In this document: positions 5,277 to 13,429 of the stretch, piece by piece
How the letters are laid out: each line of letters begins with the position of its first letter
Position numbering within the stretch: the stretch's first letter is position 1
Assembly: GCA_947631585.1 (NCBI GenBank)
Contig: CANRLY010000020.1
Span: 1 to 15,350 of the forward strand
DNA from: an uncultured Clostridia bacterium
GTDB lineage: Bacteria; Bacillota; Clostridia; Oscillospirales; Ruminococcaceae
Reading direction: 5' to 3'
DNA: 15,350 nucleotides
The notes under the pieces: generated by a model
Database searches by the model: none
What the model was told of the DNA's origin: nothing
Seen by the model: only the letters and a program-made list of their open reading frames with translations
Program-made: the position numbers and the translations under genes

Positions 5277-5750
5277 ATGGCAGGAGATAATCTTGCAAGA
5301 GTAAGAGCCAACGAAACTGAACTGCAGCGTCCGAAGGCTCCTCAGATAAAGCATAAGAAGAATCCGCATCCCAAGGCGAATATCCTTGCGAAATGCGTGA
5401 AGTCTATAACTATATCGGTGTTTGCATTTGCGCTGGGAATGTTGATGCTGTACGGAAAAGTTGAAATGTCAAGACTTTCAAACGAACAGGCTAAACTGGA
5501 ACAACAGCTGGCTCAGCTGAGGGAGGACAACCTGGGACTGGAGTCTCAGCTGGAATCTCAGACCAGCTATGATAAGGTCGAGGATTATGCGGAAAACGTA
5601 CTGGGGCTGAAAAAGCTGGACAAGACCCAGATCGAGTATATCGAACTTGAAAACGATAAGGTGATCCAAGTCATCGAACCTGAAGAAGAGGGATTTTTTG
5701 AATCCGTAAAAGAATGGGTGGGAGATGTTTTGGAATATATCGGGATCTAG
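5277..5750 (+). CDS. ftsL: FtsL-like cell division protein
   Basis: 157 residues with the FtsL/DivIC plan: a basic cytoplasmic N-terminus (about 1-42), one membrane helix (43-59, SITISVFAFALGMLMLY), an extracytoplasmic coiled coil (about 62-103, with LEQQLAQLREDNLGLESQL), and the segment YAENVLGLKKLDKTQIEYI that resembles the end of the FtsL/DivIC domain. FtsL joins DivIB/FtsQ and DivIC/FtsB and activates the FtsW-FtsI synthase pair, whose genes lie in this operon. ATG at 5277 is preferred over GTG at 5271 because GAGGTGG (5263-5269) is 7 bases away. The protein is longer than usual FtsL, with an acidic tail and a final amphipathic stretch (EEEGFFESVKEWVGDVLEYI). Sequence conservation in this family is low; the call rests on architecture and position. 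Confidence 0.85.
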   Translation: MAGDNLARVRANETELQRPKAPQIKHKKNPHPKANILAKCVKSITISVFAFALGMLMLYGKVEMSRLSNEQAKLEQQLAQLREDNLGLESQLESQTSYDKVEDYAENVLGLKKLDKTQIEYIELENDKVIQVIEPEEEGFFESVKEWVGDVLEYIGI

Positions 5751-5890
5751 TAAAATAAGATAATAATGACGCAGAAAGTTAAGCATTGATTCCTATGAGA
5801 GCAGAAAAAACCAGGGAATTGAACTTAGCTTTCTTGTTCTAATTTGATAAAACCTACTTGAATGTCGAAAAAGGAGAAGGCAGCTGCAAT

Positions 5891-8221
5891 ATGGCGACAA
5901 ACAGAGGTAACAGGAAAGTTCCTGAAAAAGTAAAAGAACGCAATATAAACGACAGACCTACGGCGGAAATGAAAGCAAGGCTGATGATATTCGTCGTGGG
6001 GGCGCTGGCTCTGCTGGTGCTGATGATCGTGGTGACGATGTTCAAATATGCGGTGACGGAAGCGGATAAGTACAGGGAGTTCGGAAAGGCGCAGCAGCTG
6101 AAAAGCAAGGTCTTGCCGGCGTCCAGAGGGACTATCTATGACTCAAATATGGACGTGTTGGCAAGAAGCGCAACCGTTTACACCGTGTTCATAGACCCTG
6201 CCGCTACAAGAGAGTACCTGACTTTTCTGGAGGACCCGGATAAGGTCTCGCTGGTGGGAGACGACGGCAGCAGGGTGTATCTGACTCTCGATGAGATATG
6301 CAGCGAACTGGCTGAAATGCTGGACCTTGACAAGGAATTTGTGATGGAAAAGGCGCAAAAGGATTCCATGTATGAAAAGCTGAAAGTCAAGGTGGAAAAG
6401 GAAGTTGCCGATAAGGTAGAAGCCTTCCTGAAAAAGCACAAGATACATTCGGTGCAGTGCGAACCGGATTCAAAAAGATACTATCCGCAAAACGAAATGG
6501 CGGCTGCGGTGATAGGTTATGTGAACGCTGACGGAAACGGAGTTTACGGTCTGGAGGCTTATTATGATGAAGAGCTTTCCGGCGTGGACGGAAGAACTAT
6601 GTACGCCAGCGACCGCAACGGCAATGAGATACCTTATAAATACAAACAGAGCTACGACGCAAAGACCGGACATTCCCTGATACTGAACATAGATATGAAT
6701 ATGCAGATGTATCTGGAAAAGGCTTTGCAGACGGCGGTGGACCTGAACAAGCCTAAAGAGCGTGCCTGCGGTATCATTATGAACTGCAAGACCGGTCAGA
6801 TATATGCTATGGCTTCATCGCCTGGGTACGACCTGAACAACCCTACGGAGATATTCGACAAGGACGTTGCAAAGGCTCTCAGCGAGATAAAGGACGAACA
6901 AAAAAGAGACCAGGCGGAACAGGACGCCTGGGGCAGACAGAGCAAGAACAAGGCGATAACGGAACTTTACAATCCAGGTTCTGTATTCAAGGTAATAACA
7001 GGTTCGTCTTCCCTGGAGGAGGGAGCTATAAACCTGTCGGAAACTTTCGTCTGCGAACAGTCTATAAAGGTCGCTGACAGGACGATGAGCTGCTGGGCGA
7101 ATTACCCCCACGGGGCGCAGACGTTTGCGGAAGCGATGGTACATTCCTGCAACCCGGCGTTCATACAGATAGGTCAAAAGCTGGGAGCGGAGAATTTCTG
7201 CAAGTATTTCAAGGCTTACGGCTTTACAGAGAAAACAGGCATAGACCTGCCGGCGGAGACTATGTCGCAGTACATAAGGTATGAGGATATGGGTCCTGTG
7301 GAACTGGCGTCATGCTCTTTCGGACAGTCTAACAAGGTGACTCCCATACAGATGATAACCGCTTATGCCGCCTGCATTAACGGCGGATATCTTGTTACGC
7401 CGCAGGTGGTGGACAGGATAGTTGATACTGAGACGGGAAATGTTATCAAGGACTTTGAACCGGTGATAAAACGCCAGGTCATCTCGGAGGAGACTTCCGC
7501 CACGATGAGGGAAGTTCTGGAAAATGTAGTGAACACCGAGCAGGGAAGCAATTCCTATATACAGGGCTACAGGATAGGCGGAAAGTCGGGTACTTCCCAG
7601 AAGATAGACGTAGACCAGAGCGGTAACACTTATGTGGCGTCCTACTGCGGATTTGCTCCGGCGGACGACCCGGAAGTCATAGTGCTGGTTATGGTGGACG
7701 ACCCAACCGGCGGAAAGTATTACGGAAGCCAGGTGGCAGCTCCTGTGGTCACGGAAGTGCTTGAGGAAGTGCTGCCTTATATGGGATATTTCCCGGAATA
7801 TACCGAAGAAGAACTGGAAAGGCTGGAAGTTACCATACCGTCTGTGGAGATGCAGGTGGTAGACACGGCTGTTGCAACTATCGAGAACGCCGACCTTGAA
7901 GCCAAGGTAATAGGCGAGGGAAGCAAGGTGGTAAGGCAGGTGCCGGCAACGGGAGCTGTTCCAAGAGGCTGCACGGTGGTGCTTTACACCGAAGAGGACG
8001 CCGAAAATGAATACACCAATGTGCCTGATCTGTACGGCTGCACGCTGGAACAGGCAAGGAGCGCTCTTGACAATGCAGGTCTGAACTATCAGTTCAAGGG
8101 AAGCGCAGCCTATACCAGCGGAGCGATCTGCAATTCCCAGAACTACCGATACGGCGATCAGGTGCCTATAGGTACTATAATAGAAGTCGGGTTCATGCAG
8201 GCGGAGGCTTCTTCGCAGTAG
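5891..8221 (+). CDS. ftsI: Septal class B penicillin-binding protein with two PASTA domains
   Basis: 776 residues from ATG 5891, with AAGGAGAAGG (5871-5880) upstream. An earlier in-frame TTG at 5858 would place the ribosome site inside the gene. The order is: cytoplasmic tail, membrane helix (31-55), dimerisation domain beginning near SRGTIYDSNMDVLARS, then the transpeptidase domain. Its three motifs are S364-VFK, S419-CN and K565-SG. Two C-terminal PASTA-like repeats follow (about 647-705 and 709-771). The enzyme cross-links septal peptidoglycan outside the membrane together with FtsW. PASTA repeats make it SpoVD-like; clostridia often carry a single such gene here, so a division or sporulation role cannot be told apart. 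It is preceded by a 140-base gap with no clear promoter or terminator. murE follows after 29 bases. Confidence 0.95.
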   Translation: MATNRGNRKVPEKVKERNINDRPTAEMKARLMIFVVGALALLVLMIVVTMFKYAVTEADKYREFGKAQQLKSKVLPASRGTIYDSNMDVLARSATVYTVFIDPAATREYLTFLEDPDKVSLVGDDGSRVYLTLDEICSELAEMLDLDKEFVMEKAQKDSMYEKLKVKVEKEVADKVEAFLKKHKIHSVQCEPDSKRYYPQNEMAAAVIGYVNADGNGVYGLEAYYDEELSGVDGRTMYASDRNGNEIPYKYKQSYDAKTGHSLILNIDMNMQMYLEKALQTAVDLNKPKERACGIIMNCKTGQIYAMASSPGYDLNNPTEIFDKDVAKALSEIKDEQKRDQAEQDAWGRQSKNKAITELYNPGSVFKVITGSSSLEEGAINLSETFVCEQSIKVADRTMSCWANYPHGAQTFAEAMVHSCNPAFIQIGQKLGAENFCKYFKAYGFTEKTGIDLPAETMSQYIRYEDMGPVELASCSFGQSNKVTPIQMITAYAACINGGYLVTPQVVDRIVDTETGNVIKDFEPVIKRQVISEETSATMREVLENVVNTEQGSNSYIQGYRIGGKSGTSQKIDVDQSGNTYVASYCGFAPADDPEVIVLVMVDDPTGGKYYGSQVAAPVVTEVLEEVLPYMGYFPEYTEEELERLEVTIPSVEMQVVDTAVATIENADLEAKVIGEGSKVVRQVPATGAVPRGCTVVLYTEEDAENEYTNVPDLYGCTLEQARSALDNAGLNYQFKGSAAYTSGAICNSQNYRYGDQVPIGTIIEVGFMQAEASSQ

Positions 8222-8250
8222 CATAAACTTTTGCGGAAAGGAAGATATCT

Positions 8251-9717
8251 ATGAAGCTGTCAAAGCTCCTGGAAAATATAAGCTGTTCGGTGGGGGAAAG
8301 TCTTGCTGAACAGGATATAAAAGGCATTGTCAGCGACAGCCGTGCTGAAAAGGTGGAAGGAACGCTGTTCGTGTGCATAGAGGGCAGGAACTTTGACGGC
8401 CATGCCGAGGCAGGGAAAATGCTTGAAAAAGGCTGCGCCGGCGTGGTGACCAGCAAGAGGCTGGGTCTTGACAGGGAGATAGTAGTGGAGGACACCAGAG
8501 AGGCTCTGGCAAGGCTTTCTTCAAACTGGTTCGGCAACCCGGAAAAGCTTCTCAGGCTGGTGGGGGTCACCGGAACTAACGGCAAGACCACTATCACTAC
8601 GGTCACAAAGCGCATACTGGACGGCTGCGGATACAAGACTGGTCTTATAGGGACTTGTTTCAACCAGATAGGGGACGAGATACTTCACACCGAAAGAAGC
8701 ACCCCGGAAGCGTATGAGTTTTTTGAGCTGCTGAGGAAAATGGCTGACGCAGGCTGTGAATTTGTGATAATGGAAGTCTCCTCTCAGGGGCTGGAACAAA
8801 AGCGTGTGGCAGGCTGCCGCTATGAAGTGGGGGCTTTCACAAACCTTACTCAGGATCATCTGGACGTTCACGGCAGCATGGAAAATTACTACAAGGCAAA
8901 AAGAATGTTGTTCGATATGACGGACACGGCGGTGATAAACATAGACGACCCCTACGGCAGACGGCTGCTGGAAGAGATACCTTGCAGGGCGGTGACCTTC
9001 TCCGACAGGGATAAGGCGGACTTTTCAGCGGGGGATACGCAGTTTTCAGCTTCGGGCTGCAAATACAGGCTCACCATCGGTGACGGCAGACAGGCGGATA
9101 TGGAATTTTCCATGCCGGGGGAATTCAATGTGTCAAACTCCACGGCTGCCGCAGCTATATGCAGCACGCTGGGAGTACCGCTGGATAAGATAGCTGAACT
9201 TATGAGGACAGCCGGAAAGGTCTGCGGCAGGGCGGAGGTCATCTCTAAAGACGTGGATTACACCGTCATAAGGGATTACGCCCACACACCTGACGCTGTG
9301 GAAAAGATACTGAAAGCCCTCAGGGGAGCTGCAAAAGGCAGACTGATATGCCTGTTTGGGTGCGGCGGAAACAGAGACGCTAAAAAACGTCCGCTGATGG
9401 CTAAGGCGGCGGCGGAAAATTCGGACTTCTGCATTATAACCTCTGACAACCCCAGAAATGAGGATCCTGAGGCGATAATTTCAGATATTCTTGCCGGAAT
9501 GGAAGGTCAGACGACACCGTATATCAAGATAACCGACCGCAGGCAGGCTATCGAATGGGCTCTCAGGCAGGCGGTCAAAGACGATATCATCGCCGTTGTG
9601 GGGAAAGGTCACGAGGATTACCAGATACTTGCAGGCGGCGTGAAGATACATTTTGACGAAAAAGAAATAGTTGAACAACTGCTTGACAAGATAAAAAACG
9701 AACAGGAAAAGAGATAG
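8251..9717 (+). CDS. murE: UDP-MurNAc-tripeptide synthetase MurE (diaminopimelate type)
   Basis: 488 residues, standard for MurE, which adds the third stem residue to UDP-MurNAc-L-Ala-D-Glu in the cytoplasm using ATP. The N-terminal UDP-binding part has the canonical SDSR and GRNFDGH motifs. The ATP loop is GTNGKTT with K112, and TNLTQDHLDVHGS, GRAEVI and DYAHTPDA are all present. The amino-acid selecting motif is D399-NPR, which in this family indicates meso-diaminopimelate rather than lysine. AAAGGAAG (8237-8244) precedes the ATG by 6 bases. All catalytic motifs are intact, in sharp contrast with the next gene. Confidence 0.97.
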   Translation: MKLSKLLENISCSVGESLAEQDIKGIVSDSRAEKVEGTLFVCIEGRNFDGHAEAGKMLEKGCAGVVTSKRLGLDREIVVEDTREALARLSSNWFGNPEKLLRLVGVTGTNGKTTITTVTKRILDGCGYKTGLIGTCFNQIGDEILHTERSTPEAYEFFELLRKMADAGCEFVIMEVSSQGLEQKRVAGCRYEVGAFTNLTQDHLDVHGSMENYYKAKRMLFDMTDTAVINIDDPYGRRLLEEIPCRAVTFSDRDKADFSAGDTQFSASGCKYRLTIGDGRQADMEFSMPGEFNVSNSTAAAAICSTLGVPLDKIAELMRTAGKVCGRAEVISKDVDYTVIRDYAHTPDAVEKILKALRGAAKGRLICLFGCGGNRDAKKRPLMAKAAAENSDFCIITSDNPRNEDPEAIISDILAGMEGQTTPYIKITDRRQAIEWALRQAVKDDIIAVVGKGHEDYQILAGGVKIHFDEKEIVEQLLDKIKNEQEKR

Positions 9718-9723
9718 AGCATT

Positions 9724-11073
9724 ATGACTTTGCAGGAGATAGTAAGAGCTTGCGGCGGAAGCTTTGGTTATCCGTCGGATATGGAAACAGCCGGCATTTG
9801 CGCCGACGTCGGGGAAGTAAAGAAAGGCAGCGTGTTCATTGCGCTGAAAGACGGAGACGACCTGGCGGTGCAGGCTGTGGAAAAAGGCGCAGAGGCGGTC
9901 ATCTGCGAAAGACCTATAGCAGGAGTCAGATGTGTGATAGTCGATTCGGTAAGGCACGCTCTGCTGGCGTTGGCGGCGTATTATCGGAAAAGTTTCCCTG
10001 TAAAGCTGATAGCCGTTACAGGAAGCGTGGGAAAGACCAGCGTTACCGAAATGCTCCACAATATACTGGAGCTTTCGGGAGAGAGCATAAAGACCGAGGA
10101 CAACTGCCACGACGAGACCGGGTTGTCGCTGACGCTGCTGAGACTGGAAAAACAGCACAAGACTGCGGCGGTGGAAATGGGACTTACCGCTGAGAGGGGC
10201 ATTTCGGCGCTTTCGGCGGCGGCTCAGCCTGATGCGGCGGTCATAACGAATATAGGTCATGCCCATCTGGAAAACTACGGTTCGCAGGAAAATATTTTAA
10301 AGGCAAAGCTGGCTGTTCTGGACGGCGCAGCTGCCGACGCTCCGCTGATACTCAATATGGACGACAAGCTGCTTGCCGGGATAGAGCTTCATTCCGCAAG
10401 AAAGGTAGTTTACTATTCCATGAAGGACAAAAAAGCGGACGTATGGGCGGATTCAATAAGGACAGAGGACGAAAGAGTATCGTTTAATATTAATTATCAG
10501 AACGAAAGGATACCGGTCAGGCTGAACTGCATGGGCGACCACAATGTGGGGAACGCTCTTGCGGCGTTTGCGGCTGCGGCGGCGGTGGGGATAGCTCCCG
10601 AACAGGCTAAGAAAGGTCTGGAAAGGTATGTTCCCGACGGGTTCAGGCAGCAGTTCATAAAGACTGCCGGGTGCAGAGTTCTGGCGGATCTGGGAAACTT
10701 TTCTCCCGAAGCGGTAAGAGCTGCGGTGTCCATCGTGAACAAATGCAAAACTCGTCCGGGCGGCAGGAGGATAGCTGTGCTGTCGGATATGCCGTCTCTG
10801 GGGAAAAAGTCGGCGGCGCTGCACCGGTCTGTGGGGGAATCCCTGGAAAGGTCGGGGATAGATATGCTGCTCTGCATTGACGACAGGGCTGCCGGTTATA
10901 TTCAGGGGGCGGTGAAAAAAGGGCTTCCCGAGGATCAGGCAAGGCTGTTTTCTTCGCCGGAGGAGCTTTGCGCTTTCCTGAAAGACAACGTCAGACCGGA
11001 AGATGTGGTGCTGCTGAAATGCCGCAGGGAATACTCCCCGTTCAGTATGCTGGAGGCTCTGGGCAAGCCATGA
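9724..11073 (+). CDS. murF: MurF-like Mur ligase with altered substrate sites
   Basis: 449 residues in one intact frame, in the normal place and size for MurF, which adds D-Ala-D-Ala to the UDP-MurNAc-tripeptide. The ATPase core is well kept: GSVGKTS with K104, VEMG, NIGHAHLENYGSQENILKAKL and GDHNVGNALAA. The substrate motifs are not. The UDP-binding (T)DSR is DVG at 28-30, and the usual FDGHDF is missing from KDGDDLAVQ. The NN of NNEIG is HD (129-130). The strongly conserved DSYNANP of the C-terminal domain reads ADLGNFSP (321-328), and LVKGSR reads LLKCRRE. It is probably still an ATP-binding protein, but I doubt it performs the standard reaction. The ribosome site is weak (AGGA, 16 bases away) and it sits 6 bases after murE. 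Its stop overlaps the next start as ATGA. It could also be a diverging paralogue. Confidence 0.8.
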   Translation: MTLQEIVRACGGSFGYPSDMETAGICADVGEVKKGSVFIALKDGDDLAVQAVEKGAEAVICERPIAGVRCVIVDSVRHALLALAAYYRKSFPVKLIAVTGSVGKTSVTEMLHNILELSGESIKTEDNCHDETGLSLTLLRLEKQHKTAAVEMGLTAERGISALSAAAQPDAAVITNIGHAHLENYGSQENILKAKLAVLDGAAADAPLILNMDDKLLAGIELHSARKVVYYSMKDKKADVWADSIRTEDERVSFNINYQNERIPVRLNCMGDHNVGNALAAFAAAAAVGIAPEQAKKGLERYVPDGFRQQFIKTAGCRVLADLGNFSPEAVRAAVSIVNKCKTRPGGRRIAVLSDMPSLGKKSAALHRSVGESLERSGIDMLLCIDDRAAGYIQGAVKKGLPEDQARLFSSPEELCAFLKDNVRPEDVVLLKCRREYSPFSMLEALGKP

Positions 11074-12015
11074 CAGGCGCAGCGGCAGCTTTTGCGATAT
11101 CACTGGTCGCAGCGCTGGCAGGTATGTTTCCGGCGGTGATGATATTCAGATGGCTAAAGACCGGGGTGAGGTCGCAGTTCATACCTGACAGGAAACAGCT
11201 GAAAGATCAGGTCAGGACAGTGGGAGCAGGCTCTGCCGCACTGGTGGGACTGCTGGCGGCGTCGGCGGCTTGTATGCCTCTTATACCGGCGGAAGAAAGA
11301 AATGCAGGCGGAGTTTTTTCGGCGGCGGTGTTCTGCGTGATGCTTTTTCTGGCAGGATTTGCCGACGACTGGCTCACTGACATAAAGGGATATGCAGCAG
11401 GACTGCGCCCGGGTATGCGGATAGTTTTTACCGGGGTATGCGGACTGGTGTTTTCAAATCTATATCTGGCTTTTGGCGGAAACACTGTGGTAACTCTGCC
11501 GTTTGCGCAGGGGGCTGTCAGGATAAACGGTTTTTTCTGCCCCGTTGTGGACCGAAGGGGTCTGCGCTGCAAGGGAGGGCATAGCGCTTTTCTGTGCAGC
11601 GGCTGCCGCAGCGTTTTCCGCCGAGACTCAAGGTACGGCGTTTTTCCTTGCCGGAGCAGGCGCAGCAACTGCGGCGTTTTATATGACCAGACCGCCTGCG
11701 CTGATGAAGCTGGGGCTTTCGGGAAGATACCTGTTTTCGGGAGCTGTGCTGGCAGGGTGCGTTATTTCCGGCTGCGAAAGATATATACCCTTTCTTGCGG
11801 CTGCGGAGATACTTTCAGCGTTGGCTTTTCCGGCTGACAGACTGGTATACAGGTTATTCAAGAAGCATATTTTTCTCAGGCTGCCGGCAGACGCTCACCT
11901 GAAAGCCTGCGGCTGGAGCGACAACAAGATAACCGCATTTTTTGCGGCGTTGGCAGTGGTTTTCTGCGGCGCAGCAGTAGCAGGTGCGGTCATGAGAGCT
12001 AGAGCTATTATGTAA
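11070..12015 (+). pseudogene. MraY-family protein, frame-disrupted and lacking catalytic motifs
   Basis: Reading starts at the ATGA overlap with murF and stays in one frame to about 11530. It continues in the next frame from about 11533 to the TAA at 12013-12015. Joined at the T6 run (11531-11536), the product would be 314 residues, the normal MraY length, with about ten hydrophobic segments. Family landmarks remain: FRWLKTGVRSQ, F97-ADD (aspartates 99-100, matching D98-D99 of B. subtilis MraY), PPALMKLGLSG, and a C-terminal H-LKACGWSD. The key motifs are gone: PTMGG is RTVGAG, TDGLDG is TEGVCA (162 is E), and MGDxGS is LGLSGR (216 is L). Only one His of HHH is left. Unshifted, the first frame ends in nonsense at 11837. 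It is either a decayed mraY, a pseudoenzyme with slippage, or a sequencing error in a divergent gene. Confidence 0.75.
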
Positions 12016-12035
12016 GATAAGGAGGCTGCTGATAT

Positions 12036-13406
12036 ATGTCGGGCGACGATCTGAGAAACCGTCCTTCTGCAAAAAGATCTTCCGGTAAAACGACTGTAAG
12101 ACCGGCAAACGTTAGATCTTCGGCGGCAGGGAATTCCGGCAGGACCGTTTCCAAAAAGCCTGCAAAGCGCATAAACGCTGAAACGGTGGATATCAGAAGA
12201 AGCAATATAAAACACAAGAGATACAAGAAAGAACTCTCTTATGCGCCGGCGAGAAAAAAACTTTTCCTGCTGGGACACGAGGGAGACGTGGACGTGCCTT
12301 TTGTTATAATCGTGCTTGCGCTGCTGGTGACCGGAGTGCTGATGATGTTCTCCGCCGGATATTTCTGGGCGCTGGACGAGTACAACGACGCCAACCACTA
12401 TCTGCGTGGTCAGCTGCAGGCGGCGTTTCCGGGCGTTATCATAATGTATATCATTTCAAAGGTGGATTATCACGCTTTTCAGAATACTATGGTGACCTAC
12501 GGGTTCTTTCTGACTATATTTGTTTTGAATCTGTACACGGCGTTTTTCGGAGTTGAAAGAGCCGGAGCAAGGCGGTGGATAAGCATTGCAGGAATTAACT
12601 TCCAGCCGTCTGAGCTGCTGAAGCTGGCAATGATAATCGCTTTGGCGTATCTGCTCTCTGCTAACTATCCCAAGTTTAAATTCTGGAAGTTTTCAACGCT
12701 GCCGTGCGTTATAATACTAGGTGCGTGCGCCGGACTGATGGTGTTCCAGAGGCATATGTCGGCGCTGGTCATACTGGGAGTCATCGCCCTGATGATGCTT
12801 TTTGTGGGCGGAGTGCCAAAGAAGCATTTTCTGGTGCTGACAGGTATACTGGTGGGATTGGGAGTGCTGTTCTTAGCGTTCAAGATGGCGACTTCTTCCG
12901 GTTCTGACGCAGGATTCGGTTACATAACCAACCGTCTCAAGGCGTGGAGAAACCCGGAACTTGACGTGAGAAATACCACTTATCAGATACACAACAGCCT
13001 TATCGCCATAAGCAGCGGCGGACTGTTCGGTCAGGGGCTGGGAGAATCCAAACAGAAATACCTCTGGCTGTCAGAAGCACAGAATGACTTTGTGTTCTCC
13101 ATCGTCTGCGAAGAGCTGGGAATGGTCGGTGCGCTGGCGGTGCTGGGATTGTTCTGCTTCTTCATCTTCAGAGGCTTCACCATTGCAACAAGAGCCGGCG
13201 ACCGTTTCGGTATGCTGCTGGCTTCGGGAATAACCATGCAGATAGGCTTGCAGGCGCTGCTGAACATCGCCGTTGCCACAAACACTATCCCGAACACCGG
13301 AATATCGCTGCCGTTTTTCAGCTACGGCGGAACGGCGCTTCTTATACAGCTGACTGAAGTTGGGATACTGCTATCAGTCTCACGAAAGACCCACGGGTTC
13401 GAGTAA
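12036..13406 (+). CDS. ftsW: Septal peptidoglycan polymerase FtsW
   Basis: 456 residues of the SEDS family, which polymerise lipid II into glycan strands at the septum with the PBP encoded upstream. After a basic, disordered cytoplasmic N-terminus of about 85 residues come roughly ten membrane helices. Signature segments are ERAGARRWISI with QPSELLKLA, and NPELDVRNTTYQIHNSLIAI with D310 at the expected catalytic aspartate. LSEAQNDFVFSIVCEELG and the final NTGISLPFFSYGGT are also present. AAGGAGG (12019-12025) lies 10 bases before the ATG, and the gene starts 20 bases after the mraY-like frame. Motifs are close to canonical, so this protein should be active. RodA and SpoVE share the fold; operon position favours FtsW/SpoVE. 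murD, usual before it, is absent. Confidence 0.95.
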   Translation: MSGDDLRNRPSAKRSSGKTTVRPANVRSSAAGNSGRTVSKKPAKRINAETVDIRRSNIKHKRYKKELSYAPARKKLFLLGHEGDVDVPFVIIVLALLVTGVLMMFSAGYFWALDEYNDANHYLRGQLQAAFPGVIIMYIISKVDYHAFQNTMVTYGFFLTIFVLNLYTAFFGVERAGARRWISIAGINFQPSELLKLAMIIALAYLLSANYPKFKFWKFSTLPCVIILGACAGLMVFQRHMSALVILGVIALMMLFVGGVPKKHFLVLTGILVGLGVLFLAFKMATSSGSDAGFGYITNRLKAWRNPELDVRNTTYQIHNSLIAISSGGLFGQGLGESKQKYLWLSEAQNDFVFSIVCEELGMVGALAVLGLFCFFIFRGFTIATRAGDRFGMLLASGITMQIGLQALLNIAVATNTIPNTGISLPFFSYGGTALLIQLTEVGILLSVSRKTHGFE

Positions 13407-13429
13407 CTGCCGAAAGGAAGGATAGATGA

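Noticed and set aside
5751..5890. Separate sporulation promoter for the PASTA-bearing PBP
   Set aside because: I found no convincing sigma-E-like or sigma-A-like pair of boxes in the 140-base gap.
7310..8224. Long minus-strand frame (304 codons) opposite the PBP gene
   Set aside because: It is a shadow of the PASTA/transpeptidase coding region; the plus frame has clear domains and motifs.
11545..11837. Continuation of the first mraY-like frame to its stop at 11837 as a real C-terminus
   Set aside because: It becomes Cys/Arg-rich and loses hydrophobic helices, while the other frame carries the MraY-like helices and GWSD end.
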